Source: Anaerolineaceae bacterium (lineage in GTDB: Bacteria > Chloroflexota > Anaerolineae > Anaerolineales > Anaerolineaceae). From it: a stretch of DNA of 53,921 nucleotides. The translations under genes and the position numbers were made by a program. The stretch spans positions 92,997 through 146,917 of the forward strand of contig DQHW01000029.1 of the NCBI GenBank assembly GCA_003524305.1. The letters are read 5' to 3'. The notes below the pieces were generated by a model that was not told the origin of the DNA, searched no databases, and saw only the letters and a program-made list of their open reading frames with translations. Below, piece after piece: positions 1-9,714 of the stretch. Position 1 is the stretch's first letter; each line of letters opens with the position of its first letter.

Positions 1-676
1 GGCTGCGGATGGGCGTTGGAGCCACCGAGCCAAAAGCCACGCGTGCATGCTTGATTTTGCCATTTGGATCTAGACTGATCAGCGCGCATGTACTAACGAC
101 TGCAATCGCCATACCGTTACGGCGGCCAAGTTTCATCAAACATGATCCTGAATGATTTTGTGGTACATCGAAAGTGACGTGGTCAAGATACTCTCCCTGT
201 TGTAAACAGGTTTGGCCTGGACCAATAATGAAATCTGAAAGAGGTAACAATCGTTGCTTGGCATCGCTGCAGAGGGTGACGACGGCGTCCAAACATAACA
301 GAGGTGGAACACTATCCGCGGCAGGAGAGGCATTGCACAGGTTGCCACCCAGTGTGCCGCGATTGCGGGTTTGGGTTGAACCAATGCTTGCACATCCTTC
401 AACCAGAGAAGGAGCATGCTCAAGCAATAGTGGAGAGTTAATCATTTTTGAATGCGTGGTTAATGCGCCAATTTCAATTTGACCCTCACGCTCGCGAATA
501 TAACTCAATTCGTTGAGTTGACTCATATCAATAAGCGTGAAGGGTTTGGTAATCGCATTTTTTCTCATGCCAGGGAGAATATCTGTTCCGCCAGCGAGAA
601 TTCGTGCAGAGGGTTCAGCGAGCATTTGTGATAATTCGGCACGAGATTTAGGGATTACCACTTCACAATTGAACAT
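1..676 (-). CDS. FAD-binding subunit of a molybdenum hydroxylase (CoxM/XdhB-like), 3' part outside window
   Basis: This is the medium, FAD-binding subunit of a xanthine dehydrogenase / CO dehydrogenase-type molybdenum hydroxylase, which passes electrons from the molybdopterin and 2Fe-2S subunits to FAD. The 225 visible codons are open to the window edge and carry the two FAD-contact signatures of the family, AGGTDILPGMR near residue 28 and TRNRGTLGGNLCNASPAAD near residue 110. The ATG at 676 follows AGGAG at good spacing (accaggagctgaag). The usual length is about 290 residues, so roughly the last fifth is missing. It would need the molybdopterin cofactor made by the moa genes further right. 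The partner subunits are not in view. Confidence 0.88.
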   Translation of the reverse strand, partial: MFNCEVVIPKSRAELSQMLAEPSARILAGGTDILPGMRKNAITKPFTLIDMSQLNELSYIREREGQIEIGALTTHSKMINSPLLLEHAPSLVEGCASIGSTQTRNRGTLGGNLCNASPAADSVPPLLCLDAVVTLCSDAKQRLLPLSDFIIGPGQTCLQQGEYLDHVTFDVPQNHSGSCLMKLGRRNGMAIAVVSTCALISLDPNGKIKHARVAFGSVAPTPIRS

Positions 677-1260
677 CTTCAGCTCCTGGTTACATTTAGT
701 TACCTTTTATTTCATCCATGGCAAAAATTGAAAAGTAGAAATATTATATCAACGCCGCCCCATCCAGACTCAATTATTTAATAAGTCAACAGAAATTAAA
801 TCATAACCGCGATATTTAATGATCTTGATAAGTAGGATCGAACCATTTTTTTAGGCCATATATTCCAAAAAGAAAAGAAACGATCCTTTACTTCAATAAA
901 TTAATCGATTTTTAAACAAGTTAGTTAATCAAAGAACTATACTTATTAAAATACCAATCGATTTGAACATCATAATAAAAGTCATTAGATTGGCAAATGC
1001 CAACCTTAAAACATAGGTTATTTGTTATGAAACCACGAATAATTTCAATATATTAGTCTATTAGTGAAGCTGAATACCTCGTAACTTGATAAGGGTAGGT
1101 GATGGTTTATTCCATCACGACCTGCAGCATGCCCAATGTGCTTACATCTCTTATTTGGGATACAATCGCAATTAAATTTTATAAAAACAAAAATGTGATA
1201 AATTTTTGATTTATCTAATCCATGTTGAAATTGGTTGGTATCGAATCCGGACTTAGATTC
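677..1260. other. AT-rich intergenic region without recognisable gene
   Basis: I see 584 bases of very AT-rich sequence between the 5' end of the hydroxylase gene and the 3' end of the kinase gene. It presumably holds the hydroxylase promoter. I found no convincing open frame, repeat or GC-rich terminator hairpin. Confidence 0.5.
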
Positions 1261-2766
1261 TCACCTTTGAACAGGAATCATAATCTGGATATAGGTATGT
1301 TCCATTTGATCGCCGATAACATAGATCATGATATTTCGGGAGTCTTTTTCAAAAGACCACATGATCATATTTTGAGCTGACATTTCGGATGTCGTTATTA
1401 AATTCCAATTCTGATTATTCATTTCAGTAAGAAAATAGTCTACCACAATCTTCTTTTCGGCATTGGTTGAATACGAAAACATCAGGGTTCCTTCTGCCGT
1501 TGTGGTTGTCACATCACCATTATTGGGGATATAAACAGGAATATCTTCTGGTAAGTTTTCTATAGAGGCAATAGAATGATCTATTCCTATGGTGTCTTTG
1601 GTAGGTGATAGATCTGATTGTATTCCAGCATTTCCAAGTCCAATTTGTGTGTTCTCTTGGTTGTTATTATCAATCGTTTCTTGGGTAAAGGCTTCAACAG
1701 CCTCAGTTGATTTTTTAAAGTTTAAGAAACCATTTTTTGACACACTTGAGACAAGAAAAATGATCCATACCATGGCAATAAGTGCACCACCTACTATTGC
1801 AAAGGGAATCCACTTCTTTTTTTGTGTAGGATGATTATTCATCATAATTGGTGCGGGTGTGAATTGGGGAGGTCTATAGGCTACTTGAGTAACATCTAAT
1901 TCTTCTGAAATTGAAGAAGGTGAAAAAAATACCGTTGCTTTATCTTGTAACACATTGTTCATTGCGTTAATAAAATCCTGCATTGTTTGGAAGCGCATTG
2001 TGGGATCTTTTGCCAGGGCTTTGAAAATGACTGCTTCAATATTTTCAGGGATATCAGTCACAAATATTTTTGGGCGAGGAAGCGGATCCTGAACTTGTTT
2101 AATTAATATAGCGGCGGGGGTATCCGCCTGGAAAGGGCAGCGTGATGTGAGTAATTCGTACAACACAATTCCAAGTGAGTATATATCAGTACGTTCATCG
2201 GCAATCCCGTTCCATTGCTCGGGTGCCATATAGGCAGGAGTGCCAACTCCCAAACCAACGCCAGTTAACTGAGTTTGGTCTCCACCAGTATCAAGTATTT
2301 TTGCAATACCAAAATCAGAAAGAATGGGCTCACCAGATTCACCAAATAAAATATTGGCTGGCTTGATGTCACGGTGGATAATTTTTCTTTTATGAGCATA
2401 ACTTAAAGCTTCAGCGATTGGCAGAACAATCTTAATTGCTTTTTCATAAGGTAAAGGTGAATGAGTATATTGTTTAAGGGTGCCGTGCGCAATAAACGGC
2501 ATCACGAGAAATGGAATACCGTTTTCTTCGCCATAATCCAATACTTTTAGAATATAAGGATGATCTAATTGCGCCAAAGCTTTTGCTTCACGTTGGAACC
2601 TGGCCAAGAAATAGGGATCAACCTGGTTAGACAGGCGGATGACTTTTATTGCCACATATCTTTCGAGGGAGGAATCAAAGGCTTTATAAACAGTTGCCAT
2701 TCCGCCTTCACCCAACTGTTCTACGATTTGATATTTACCTAAGGTTCTGCCAATCATTGCATCCAT
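1261..2766 (-). CDS. membrane Ser/Thr protein kinase (PknB type), last gene of the type VII-like locus
   Basis: A 501-residue eukaryotic-type Ser/Thr kinase with all catalytic elements: glycine loop GEGGMATV (19-26), VAIK Lys41, HRDIKPAN (131-138), DFG (151-153) and APE (181-183). A membrane helix follows at about 319-341, then a roughly 160-residue outer region with a folded C-terminal part (about 405-501) that is not a PASTA repeat. The ATG at 2766 follows GAGG (gaggataccaac). It lies 68 bp after the FHA-protein gene on the same strand. FHA domains bind phosphothreonine, so this kinase probably phosphorylates components of the secretion locus. The kinase activity call is strong; the regulatory role is inferred from context. 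Confidence 0.92.
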   Translation of the reverse strand: MDAMIGRTLGKYQIVEQLGEGGMATVYKAFDSSLERYVAIKVIRLSNQVDPYFLARFQREAKALAQLDHPYILKVLDYGEENGIPFLVMPFIAHGTLKQYTHSPLPYEKAIKIVLPIAEALSYAHKRKIIHRDIKPANILFGESGEPILSDFGIAKILDTGGDQTQLTGVGLGVGTPAYMAPEQWNGIADERTDIYSLGIVLYELLTSRCPFQADTPAAILIKQVQDPLPRPKIFVTDIPENIEAVIFKALAKDPTMRFQTMQDFINAMNNVLQDKATVFFSPSSISEELDVTQVAYRPPQFTPAPIMMNNHPTQKKKWIPFAIVGGALIAMVWIIFLVSSVSKNGFLNFKKSTEAVEAFTQETIDNNNQENTQIGLGNAGIQSDLSPTKDTIGIDHSIASIENLPEDIPVYIPNNGDVTTTTAEGTLMFSYSTNAEKKIVVDYFLTEMNNQNWNLITTSEMSAQNMIMWSFEKDSRNIMIYVIGDQMEHTYIQIMIPVQR

Positions 2767-2834
2767 GTTGGTATCCTCAAGTTGCTATTTTTTTCCCTTC
2801 AGTATTATCGAATAATGAATATTGGTTAGTTTTG

Positions 2835-3923
2835 TTACATACCAAATTTCAAGAGGACTTCTGGACCAAGACCAATGTGACTATCTACTTTAATTTCATA
2901 TGGAGTTGAGGGTAATATGGCATTGCCTTCAATCGTAACGCCGTTCGTACTCTGTAGATCGGTAATGGTATAAGTTTTTGTCTGAGGATCAAAATTTATT
3001 TCTGCATGTCGTCTTGAAACTCCATTTTCAGAAGCAAGAACAGGGAGAATACGTCCTAAAACAAATGGATAGGTAACAATATCAATATGTTCTCCGATTC
3101 GTTTTTCATCAGTGGCGTGTTCGACAATCAAGTGTGGTGCAATAGCTTCACTTAAAATAACATCAACATTTGATACATTTATTGGAGTTGCTGGTGGCTG
3201 AGATGGTACAGGCGGAGGTGGTTGGGGTGTAGATTCAGATTTGGATTGAAAGTGCTGCGAAGAAACAGGTGGAATTGGTTGTGATTTTGTTCCGTGGGGG
3301 GCAGGTTTGGTGCTTTGTTGGGTCGTAAAAGTCATACTTACATCATGTTTCCCAAAGGTCAATCTATCTTGGTTATTAATCTCTTTTCTGGTCTCAAAAG
3401 GTATCTCCTTACTATTAACGAATATAGGGTTATTTTCGGTTAATGGTTCGATGTAATAATGATCATCAGCATAGGTAATTTGAGCATGTCTGCGAGATAT
3501 TGTCATGCCATCAGGAATATATTGGACATCCACTGCCAACATCATATTATGTTCTGCTTCAGCGGTGGGGCGACCTATTACAGCAGGTTGCCATTGAATG
3601 GTAAAGGTCTTTCTAGATTTTTCTTCAATTAAGTTGGCATATTGTTCTGGTAAAAGGTTCTCAAGGATAGTATGGTGTTTGTATTCAAATACCAATTCAT
3701 CTTGAGGCTGGAGATCAAGGTCTGTGACGGTTGCTCTCTTGCTTAAGGGTTGATCGACTCCTTTGAGATAAATTGCATATTTCTCTAAGGAGTCTTGTGA
3801 AATATCATCAAATTCTTTAAGGATTTCTTCAATCAACCCGCTTATTGTGAGAGTACGGCGTAATCTGGCTCGTTGCCCAGTATGTTCGAAGATATCCATT
3901 TTTACATCAAGATAATCATCCAT
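2835..3923 (-). CDS. ubiquitin-like (YukD/EsaB-type) domain fused to two FHA domains
   Basis: A 362-residue soluble protein. Residues 1-82 look like the small ubiquitin-like fold of YukD/EsaB, ending with the characteristic VTDLDLQPQDELVFEY. FHA domain 1 spans about 112-200 (IGRP, SRRHAQ) and FHA domain 2 about 284-362 (LGR, SRRHAE, STNGV). They are joined by a Pro/Gln/Ser-rich linker (about 201-250). I chose the ATG at 3923 because it sits 1 bp after the EssC-like stop with AGAGGCGG upstream. The longer frame back to 4031 would add 36 residues overlapping the ATPase gene and is unlikely. FHA domains bind phosphothreonine, so it probably scaffolds kinase-dependent assembly of the secretion motor. 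The ubiquitin-like assignment is by pattern and is less certain than the FHA calls. Confidence 0.85.
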   Translation of the reverse strand: MDDYLDVKMDIFEHTGQRARLRRTLTISGLIEEILKEFDDISQDSLEKYAIYLKGVDQPLSKRATVTDLDLQPQDELVFEYKHHTILENLLPEQYANLIEEKSRKTFTIQWQPAVIGRPTAEAEHNMMLAVDVQYIPDGMTISRRHAQITYADDHYYIEPLTENNPIFVNSKEIPFETRKEINNQDRLTFGKHDVSMTFTTQQSTKPAPHGTKSQPIPPVSSQHFQSKSESTPQPPPPVPSQPPATPINVSNVDVILSEAIAPHLIVEHATDEKRIGEHIDIVTYPFVLGRILPVLASENGVSRRHAEINFDPQTKTYTITDLQSTNGVTIEGNAILPSTPYEIKVDSHIGLGPEVLLKFGM

Positions 3924-3924
3924 A

Positions 3925-6900
3925 CTAATCCGCCTCTTTGTTATTAAGTAAACCCATTTCACGAGCATTATCAATGACATCACTATTAGAAAGCATATCG
4001 ATAATACTTTCTGGCAACCCTGCTTCGGCAAGTTTCTTTTTTAGCTCGGGTATATTGAACTTGGATAAATCAGGACCTTTTGGAGTCTCGGTTTGCGCCG
4101 GAGTTATATCAGTCTTCTTCTTTGATTTGGATTTTGCATCTTTTCCGATTGAGGTTGCCGCCAGCCACTGAACGTTTTTCTGCGGGTAGAGGTCTTTGAT
4201 CCGTTTAACCCATTGATCGAGAGAGCCGTCTATGTCTTCATCATTGGCATAAGGTGTGGCAATTTGAAGCATATTGGTGATTCCTGAACGAACAATGAAT
4301 GCACGTCCCATGGGTAACTCAACATCAGCCAAACTACGAGGAAATTTTCCATTAAGCCGGCTGACTGCATCCTCACTTTTAAGGGCTATGCCAAGGTTGG
4401 GTGCAGTGAACACCTTTCGGAGATCATCCGATGAATTAAGTATGCCCAACGAGCCAGCTACAACCATGAAAACACCTGAAGTTTGGTAATTTCGAATTAA
4501 TGCTGAAGCTTCTTCAAAGAAAGTAACCTTCTTATTGGAAGATTCGTCAGTAAATGTATCGTAGTTATCAATAAAGATCATAATCTTTCGGCGTTTGGGA
4601 TTGGACTCAAAATCAGCACACTCGTTTTTCAGGTTTTCAAGGAAGCCATCCAACTGTTCGATATTATCGATTGATTGAACAACATGAGGCAGGTCACGCA
4701 ATGAAGTGTCACTTCCTTTCCAGAGTTTGCGGGAATAGTCAATTAACACCATCATTACTTCATCTGGTGAGTAATTGGCAGCAATAGAAAGGATCATCGT
4801 GCGTAAAGTAGTCGTTTTACCTGAGAATGGTTGACCAATCACCACCATGTGCGGACCCATGCGCTCAATATCAATCAAGGCCGGCTCCAACGAGCGATCA
4901 TCAATTCCCATTACAGCATTTATTCTTCGTATTTCAGGCAATTTCGTTTGTTTGAGCAGATTATCGAGCGAGTACCGTAAAGGTAAAGTTTCAATTGTGG
5001 ATGGTTTCTCGCCTTTCCATCGGTTGTTCCAAATCTCATTCGCTCTTATACAGAACTTGCTCATCTTACCAAGACCACCCTGATCACCCTCTTCTGGAGT
5101 GAAAGTTAATGCTGTTTGAAATTCCAGGGGCATATTACCAATTCTGACATAACCGCGGCCGGGTACACCACTTAAATCAGCCGGGACTCCACGGCCGACT
5201 ATGTCGGCGTATTCAGATGGATCAGAAAGCTTTAGAGTGAAACGTTCTGTGATCAAATTGTACAATTTACCTGAAAGTGAATTGGGTAAATCAGCAGAAA
5301 TTAAGAAATGTACTCCATAAGCACGTGATTCGCGGACTAATGATATAAAAGGATCCATCAATCCTTCGTAATATTCTTTAAATTCTGCGAAGTTATCAAT
5401 CACCACCAGAATTGCCGGTAGTGGTTTGTCAGGGTGGCTGAGATTGTAGGATTCCAGGTTATTGGATTTTGCTTCACTGAAGAGTACTTGCCGTCGATCA
5501 ATAATATCGCTGATTTTCCGAAGTGCTCGTTTAACCCGTTCTTCTTCTTCTGCTGTAATAACTGCTCCAACATGAGGCAGGTCACCCATAATTGACATTG
5601 CGCGTCCGCCGAAATCTAAAATATAAATATGAAGTTCATCTGGTGAATGGGTAAGGGCCAGACTTGCAATAGTTGTTTGAAGGAATGTGGTTTTTCCACG
5701 CCCTGAAGCGCTAAAAACTACAGCATGACCATTTGGAAAATCAATTTTCAAAGGCTTTTGACTGGCTTGGTAGGGATTATCAACCAAACCGATTAATGGA
5801 CGCATGGCGGTTTTTCCCCAATCTGCACCCTCCCATTTGAAATCCTCATCCCAAAATGTGACAGCTTTCTCATTTAGTGCCATGCCCATAATTTTGTCGG
5901 AATTAGCAGATCTTAATAAATCCATATCTGTATCATTTATATATGCAGTATCAAGTGGGGTTTGCAGGCTTAGCGTATTGGATCCTGTTTGTTTTGGTAG
6001 AAACTGCGGCCATGGACGCCACTGCGGACGAGATTCTTTTTGAGCTAATGAATCCATCATTTCGACAAGAACGTCACATAATTTTGGCGGTTCGGCCTTT
6101 TTTTGCCCCGAGGATTTTCGTGGGCGATCAAGCCAAATGACATTTGGTGTCACGTTTTCTTCTTGCGGACCCTTATAATCAGCGCCAGACCATGCAGTCT
6201 GAATCAACTCGATATTCTCATTGCCAATTTGTAGGTACCCTCGTCCCGGGATCCCTGGAGGAAGAAATGCAGCATCTGATCTACGCAATACTTCACGACT
6301 GTCGTCAGGTGTTTCAACTCGAAGGCAAATGCGAAATTTGATATTTGCACGCATTTGGTCAGTAACACCCACAGGTCTCTGAGCAGCAAGTATCAAGGTG
6401 ACTCCCAGGGCGCGACCGAGACGGGTAATGCTCTCGAGTTGCGCCTTGTATTCTGCGTTACCTGAGATCATTTCAGCAAATTCGTCAATGATAATGAAAA
6501 GGTGAGGATAAGGTGGACGTTCAGGCTCCAGGTTCAACCCTTTTCGACGGTAATGGACAATATCTTTGGAATTTGTATAAGTATTCAACCTTTGCCGGCG
6601 GTCTAATTCGGCAATTATGGAAGTGAATACGCGGGCTGTAGCAGATTGGTCGAGGTTCGACACAATGTCGACACTATGCGGCAGTTTCTTAAACGGATCA
6701 AATGCCGAACCACCTTTATAGTCGATTAGTACGAAATTAAGGACGTTCGGGTCGAAATTAAGAGCCAGCCCAAGGATCATGGTCATGAGCAGTTCAGATT
6801 TACCTGAACCCGTTGATCCAGCGACAATGCCATGCACACCATCCGCCTTGGCTGAAAATGTTAACACACGAGGTTCATTTCCTGAAAGTAAACCAATGGG

Positions 6901-8457
6901 AGCAAACAGCCAGTCTGCAATTTTTGGATCCATACTGCGCTTCCAGTTTTCAGCCGCCATTTGCTGAAATTCATCCAGCGTGGAAAGGCTCATCATTTCT
7001 GTTAATGTTACAGTTGACGCCAGACTGGAGCCATATCCTCTACGAACATCGACGAGTTCCAGGCTGCGAGAAAACTCACGAGCAATTTTTTGTGAAGACA
7101 CTAATTTGGTCTTGCCTAAATAAAGTACTGAGTTGAATCCAGTTTCAGCATAGCGGAAAACCGCCGATTCGTTGTCTAATGGATCTTCATCCACTTCAAT
7201 CACTGCAGAGCATCGGCTGGGTACTTTAGAACGGTCTGGAACCAAGAAAATAATTGCCGCACCTAACATCTGGCCGTCCATCAAGATTGTAGAAATAGCT
7301 GCTTCGCCCTCCAAATCATGCAAACAAGACCAATCCTGGGCTTGAGTTGTAATATCGACAACCACCAAAAGGAAGGGGAGTTTTACTTCAGAACTATTTT
7401 CTTTATCCTGGAGTCGCATACGGCGGCGCTCCAAAATCGTACGGAGATTCTTCCAAAATAAACGCATTCTATCAGCCTCATTTTCCAGAGGTTTTTCATC
7501 TTCTTCAAAAATGAGGGTTTCTGTTTTATCAGATTGTTTGCAATGGGGTAAGGCATATGCCCAACGCCAACTTTGACGGGTTTCACTTGTTCCAGCGACA
7601 TAAAGCATGGTATCTTGAGGAGATTGGAACGTAGCATAATCAATCAGCATAGTCTGCAAGTAGGCATGCACTTTCTCTTCAGAACTGCCAGTAATGCCAA
7701 TCGAGTGCCGAATCGAAATTCCTTTGGCTTCTTGTGTTTGTGCATTTTCACTTTCTATATCTTTCGTTTTGGCTTCGACCTTTTTCTTCTCACTTTCATC
7801 AGTTTGCATGAAAACCGGAATCGTAACCGGAACATTATATAAAAGTCGGGAGTCTTCAGCCAGACGCATTGCTTCACGCATCAAAGGGCTTGCAATTTTT
7901 TCATTTTCAGATATTTTATAAACCACTGTAGATTGACGAGTACTGATCCCTAAACGTAAGAAAAGAAAATCATGATCTTTTGGGCGCCGTTCCCACAGGC
8001 GGGTGCCTGAACGAATCTCTTCCTCTTTCGACTCTTTTTCACGGGTAATATCATTGGCAATCCCCAGGGTTTTTTCTGGATTCGGATAGTTGGTGAAATA
8101 ATAAATACGCTGTTGTTCCTGTTCACTTTCCATTTTTAAACGTAATTCGCTGATGCGGCGTTTATAAGCTTCAGCAGCTTCTTCCTTTTGTTTGCGGTCT
8201 TTAACATTTGTGTACACAGCAAGGGCTATAGTTGCCAGTACTGACAAGAACATGGGGATCATCATCATCATATTACTACCCTGTCCGAAGACAGAAGCAA
8301 GGATGTATCCCATGATCATCACCGTGGGAAGGGCTGCCTGCTGTATTAATTGTTTAAAGTCAATTTCAGTATCAGGTGGATTTGGGATGTTGAATACCCC
8401 TGAAGGCAATTGTGGTTCTATTCGCGGTGGATAGTCAATAAAGATTTTGTCAGACAT
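3925..8457 (-). CDS. essC: EssC/EccC-like FtsK/SpoIIIE secretion ATPase with three ATPase domains
   Basis: A 1510-residue motor of WXG100 (type VII) secretion. Two membrane helices lie at about 43-82, then a long region, then three P-loop domains. Domain 1 has Walker A GSTGSGKS (547-554) and Walker B FIIIDEF (654-660). Domain 2 has SASGRGKT (916-923) with LVVIDNF. Domain 3 has GQPFSGKT (1208-1215) with IFIDNY. Only domain 1 keeps the catalytic Glu after the Walker B Asp; domains 2 and 3 have Asn, as in degenerate regulatory domains. Unlike Firmicutes EssC, there are no N-terminal FHA domains; those are in the next gene. The ATG at 8457 has AGGGAG 6 bp upstream. It is central in a same-strand operon with the pseudokinase, Esx-like genes and FHA protein. 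Confidence 0.95.
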   Translation of the reverse strand: MSDKIFIDYPPRIEPQLPSGVFNIPNPPDTEIDFKQLIQQAALPTVMIMGYILASVFGQGSNMMMMIPMFLSVLATIALAVYTNVKDRKQKEEAAEAYKRRISELRLKMESEQEQQRIYYFTNYPNPEKTLGIANDITREKESKEEEIRSGTRLWERRPKDHDFLFLRLGISTRQSTVVYKISENEKIASPLMREAMRLAEDSRLLYNVPVTIPVFMQTDESEKKKVEAKTKDIESENAQTQEAKGISIRHSIGITGSSEEKVHAYLQTMLIDYATFQSPQDTMLYVAGTSETRQSWRWAYALPHCKQSDKTETLIFEEDEKPLENEADRMRLFWKNLRTILERRRMRLQDKENSSEVKLPFLLVVVDITTQAQDWSCLHDLEGEAAISTILMDGQMLGAAIIFLVPDRSKVPSRCSAVIEVDEDPLDNESAVFRYAETGFNSVLYLGKTKLVSSQKIAREFSRSLELVDVRRGYGSSLASTVTLTEMMSLSTLDEFQQMAAENWKRSMDPKIADWLFAPIGLLSGNEPRVLTFSAKADGVHGIVAGSTGSGKSELLMTMILGLALNFDPNVLNFVLIDYKGGSAFDPFKKLPHSVDIVSNLDQSATARVFTSIIAELDRRQRLNTYTNSKDIVHYRRKGLNLEPERPPYPHLFIIIDEFAEMISGNAEYKAQLESITRLGRALGVTLILAAQRPVGVTDQMRANIKFRICLRVETPDDSREVLRRSDAAFLPPGIPGRGYLQIGNENIELIQTAWSGADYKGPQEENVTPNVIWLDRPRKSSGQKKAEPPKLCDVLVEMMDSLAQKESRPQWRPWPQFLPKQTGSNTLSLQTPLDTAYINDTDMDLLRSANSDKIMGMALNEKAVTFWDEDFKWEGADWGKTAMRPLIGLVDNPYQASQKPLKIDFPNGHAVVFSASGRGKTTFLQTTIASLALTHSPDELHIYILDFGGRAMSIMGDLPHVGAVITAEEEERVKRALRKISDIIDRRQVLFSEAKSNNLESYNLSHPDKPLPAILVVIDNFAEFKEYYEGLMDPFISLVRESRAYGVHFLISADLPNSLSGKLYNLITERFTLKLSDPSEYADIVGRGVPADLSGVPGRGYVRIGNMPLEFQTALTFTPEEGDQGGLGKMSKFCIRANEIWNNRWKGEKPSTIETLPLRYSLDNLLKQTKLPEIRRINAVMGIDDRSLEPALIDIERMGPHMVVIGQPFSGKTTTLRTMILSIAANYSPDEVMMVLIDYSRKLWKGSDTSLRDLPHVVQSIDNIEQLDGFLENLKNECADFESNPKRRKIMIFIDNYDTFTDESSNKKVTFFEEASALIRNYQTSGVFMVVAGSLGILNSSDDLRKVFTAPNLGIALKSEDAVSRLNGKFPRSLADVELPMGRAFIVRSGITNMLQIATPYANDEDIDGSLDQWVKRIKDLYPQKNVQWLAATSIGKDAKSKSKKKTDITPAQTETPKGPDLSKFNIPELKKKLAEAGLPESIIDMLSNSDVIDNAREMGLLNNKEAD

Positions 8458-8472
8458 AGATCATCTCCCTGG

Positions 8473-9543
8473 TCATCCAGGTATAAAAGATAATGCCAAT
8501 ATCGAAAGCAATGAAATTGCAAGCAGGGATCCAAGAACAACAAATACGATTTTCCAGTTCAACTGGGATTTTTTCCGTTCACCAGGGATACGTGGAAAAT
8601 TAGGTTGAAGCGAATTTACAAAATTCAGCACATGAGGGAAGCGCAAATTGTACTCCCGATTAATTGCTTTTTCGGCAACTTCCGGTATGTTTTTGAGATC
8701 AATTCGCCCCGTGGTTTTAAAATCACCTGCTAATACATCCCGCAAAATTGCGCTGTCTTTTCTAATATGGTATTCATAAGGGGGTCGTCCTGCCAGCATC
8801 TCGTACAATAGCAACCCCAAACCATACACGTCAGTTGCTGGACCAACGTTACCCTCTGGATCTATAATCTCGGGGGCTGTATATGCAGGAAGGTTATAGT
8901 TTTCATTCCACAATTCATGAATATTCTGACTCTGATCGCATATACCCAGGTCAAGTAGAACTGGTCTTGGAATATTTTGTTTATCATAGCGAACGAGGAT
9001 GATGTCTGGGTTCATACACAGATGAAGCTTGCCTGACTTGTGAAGGTAAAAAATGACATCTGCAATGCTTAGAACAATCCATCCAACATGTTGATACCAT
9101 AGTTGAGGATTCTTTAGTAAAAGATTGCGCAAGATTGAGCCATCAATAAATTGGAAAACCTCGTAATATTTTATCTGTCCATTGATAACTGTCCACCCAT
9201 AAGGATAGTTTTCGATATTACCCTGGGCATGAGCGGGCAATAAAACAGGCAACAGGGGATGCTGCCCTGCTTTAGCCAACTGTAAAAAAGTCTTTGCTTC
9301 AGAACGAAGTTTATCTTCACAACCAACATTGGCTACTTTCAGCAGTATCTTTTCTTTTTCACGCCAGGCTTGGTAAACAATTGCTGAACGCGTGGTGACG
9401 ATAGGTTGAATAATTTCTATTGGTCCGAACCACTCGCCATTATCGAATATTTCTGTGGCAGTCTCAGCTGGGCAATTCTTTTCTTGACACCATAAGTTAA
9501 AATCTTGCGAAATCACGTTGCATCGTTCACAGATTCGTTTCAT
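8473..9543 (-). CDS. zinc-ribbon pseudokinase with C-terminal membrane helix, possible EssB/YukC counterpart
   Basis: A 356-residue protein. A zinc-ribbon-like knuckle (Cys5, Cys8, Cys19, Cys24) is followed by a protein-kinase fold and one membrane helix (330-353) close to the C-terminus. The kinase core has lost essential residues: HRD is HLC (174-176), the Asn of the catalytic loop is Ile, DFG is DLG, and the glycine loop is degenerate. The fold marks YTAPE (221-225) and DVYGLGLLLYEML (238-250) remain, so it is most likely catalytically dead. Firmicutes EssB/YukC is also a pseudokinase with a membrane helix, so this may be the equivalent, although homology is not shown. I chose ATG 9543 (GAGG upstream) over a TTG at 9561. 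Confidence 0.82.
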   Translation of the reverse strand: MKRICERCNVISQDFNLWCQEKNCPAETATEIFDNGEWFGPIEIIQPIVTTRSAIVYQAWREKEKILLKVANVGCEDKLRSEAKTFLQLAKAGQHPLLPVLLPAHAQGNIENYPYGWTVINGQIKYYEVFQFIDGSILRNLLLKNPQLWYQHVGWIVLSIADVIFYLHKSGKLHLCMNPDIILVRYDKQNIPRPVLLDLGICDQSQNIHELWNENYNLPAYTAPEIIDPEGNVGPATDVYGLGLLLYEMLAGRPPYEYHIRKDSAILRDVLAGDFKTTGRIDLKNIPEVAEKAINREYNLRFPHVLNFVNSLQPNFPRIPGERKKSQLNWKIVFVVLGSLLAISLLSILALSFIPG

Positions 9544-9589
9544 AAAACCTCGCGTGAACAAGTTGGCACGACGTTATCGTTTGGAGGAA

Positions 9590-9629
9590 GATCCGCGCAG
9601 ATGAAAAATCATCTTCAAATGCGCGGATC
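9590..9629. repeat. inverted repeat between esx-like genes and pseudokinase gene
   Basis: The 10-base arms GATCCGCGCA and TGCGCGGATC are perfect complements, with an inner GATG/CATC pair. They form a stem of about 14 bp interrupted by a TTCAAA bulge. No T-run follows on the minus strand, so an mRNA processing or stability element is more likely than a simple terminator. Confidence 0.6.
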
Positions 9630-9714
9630 CAATACGCCTTTCTGTAATACATCAGTGTATGACCGGTATGGTTAAAATCCAAATATTCCGGTTAACCAAA
9701 TGACGTATGTTTTA

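Noticed and set aside
136..731. Three short frames over the hydroxylase gene region
   Set aside because: The edge-crossing minus-strand frame encodes an unmistakable FAD-binding hydroxylase subunit, so the others are shadows.
2835..4031. Longer start for the FHA protein giving an apparent N-terminal membrane helix
   Set aside because: The extra 36 residues lie within the motor gene in another frame; the ATG at 3923 has a ribosome site and 1 bp spacing after the upstream stop.
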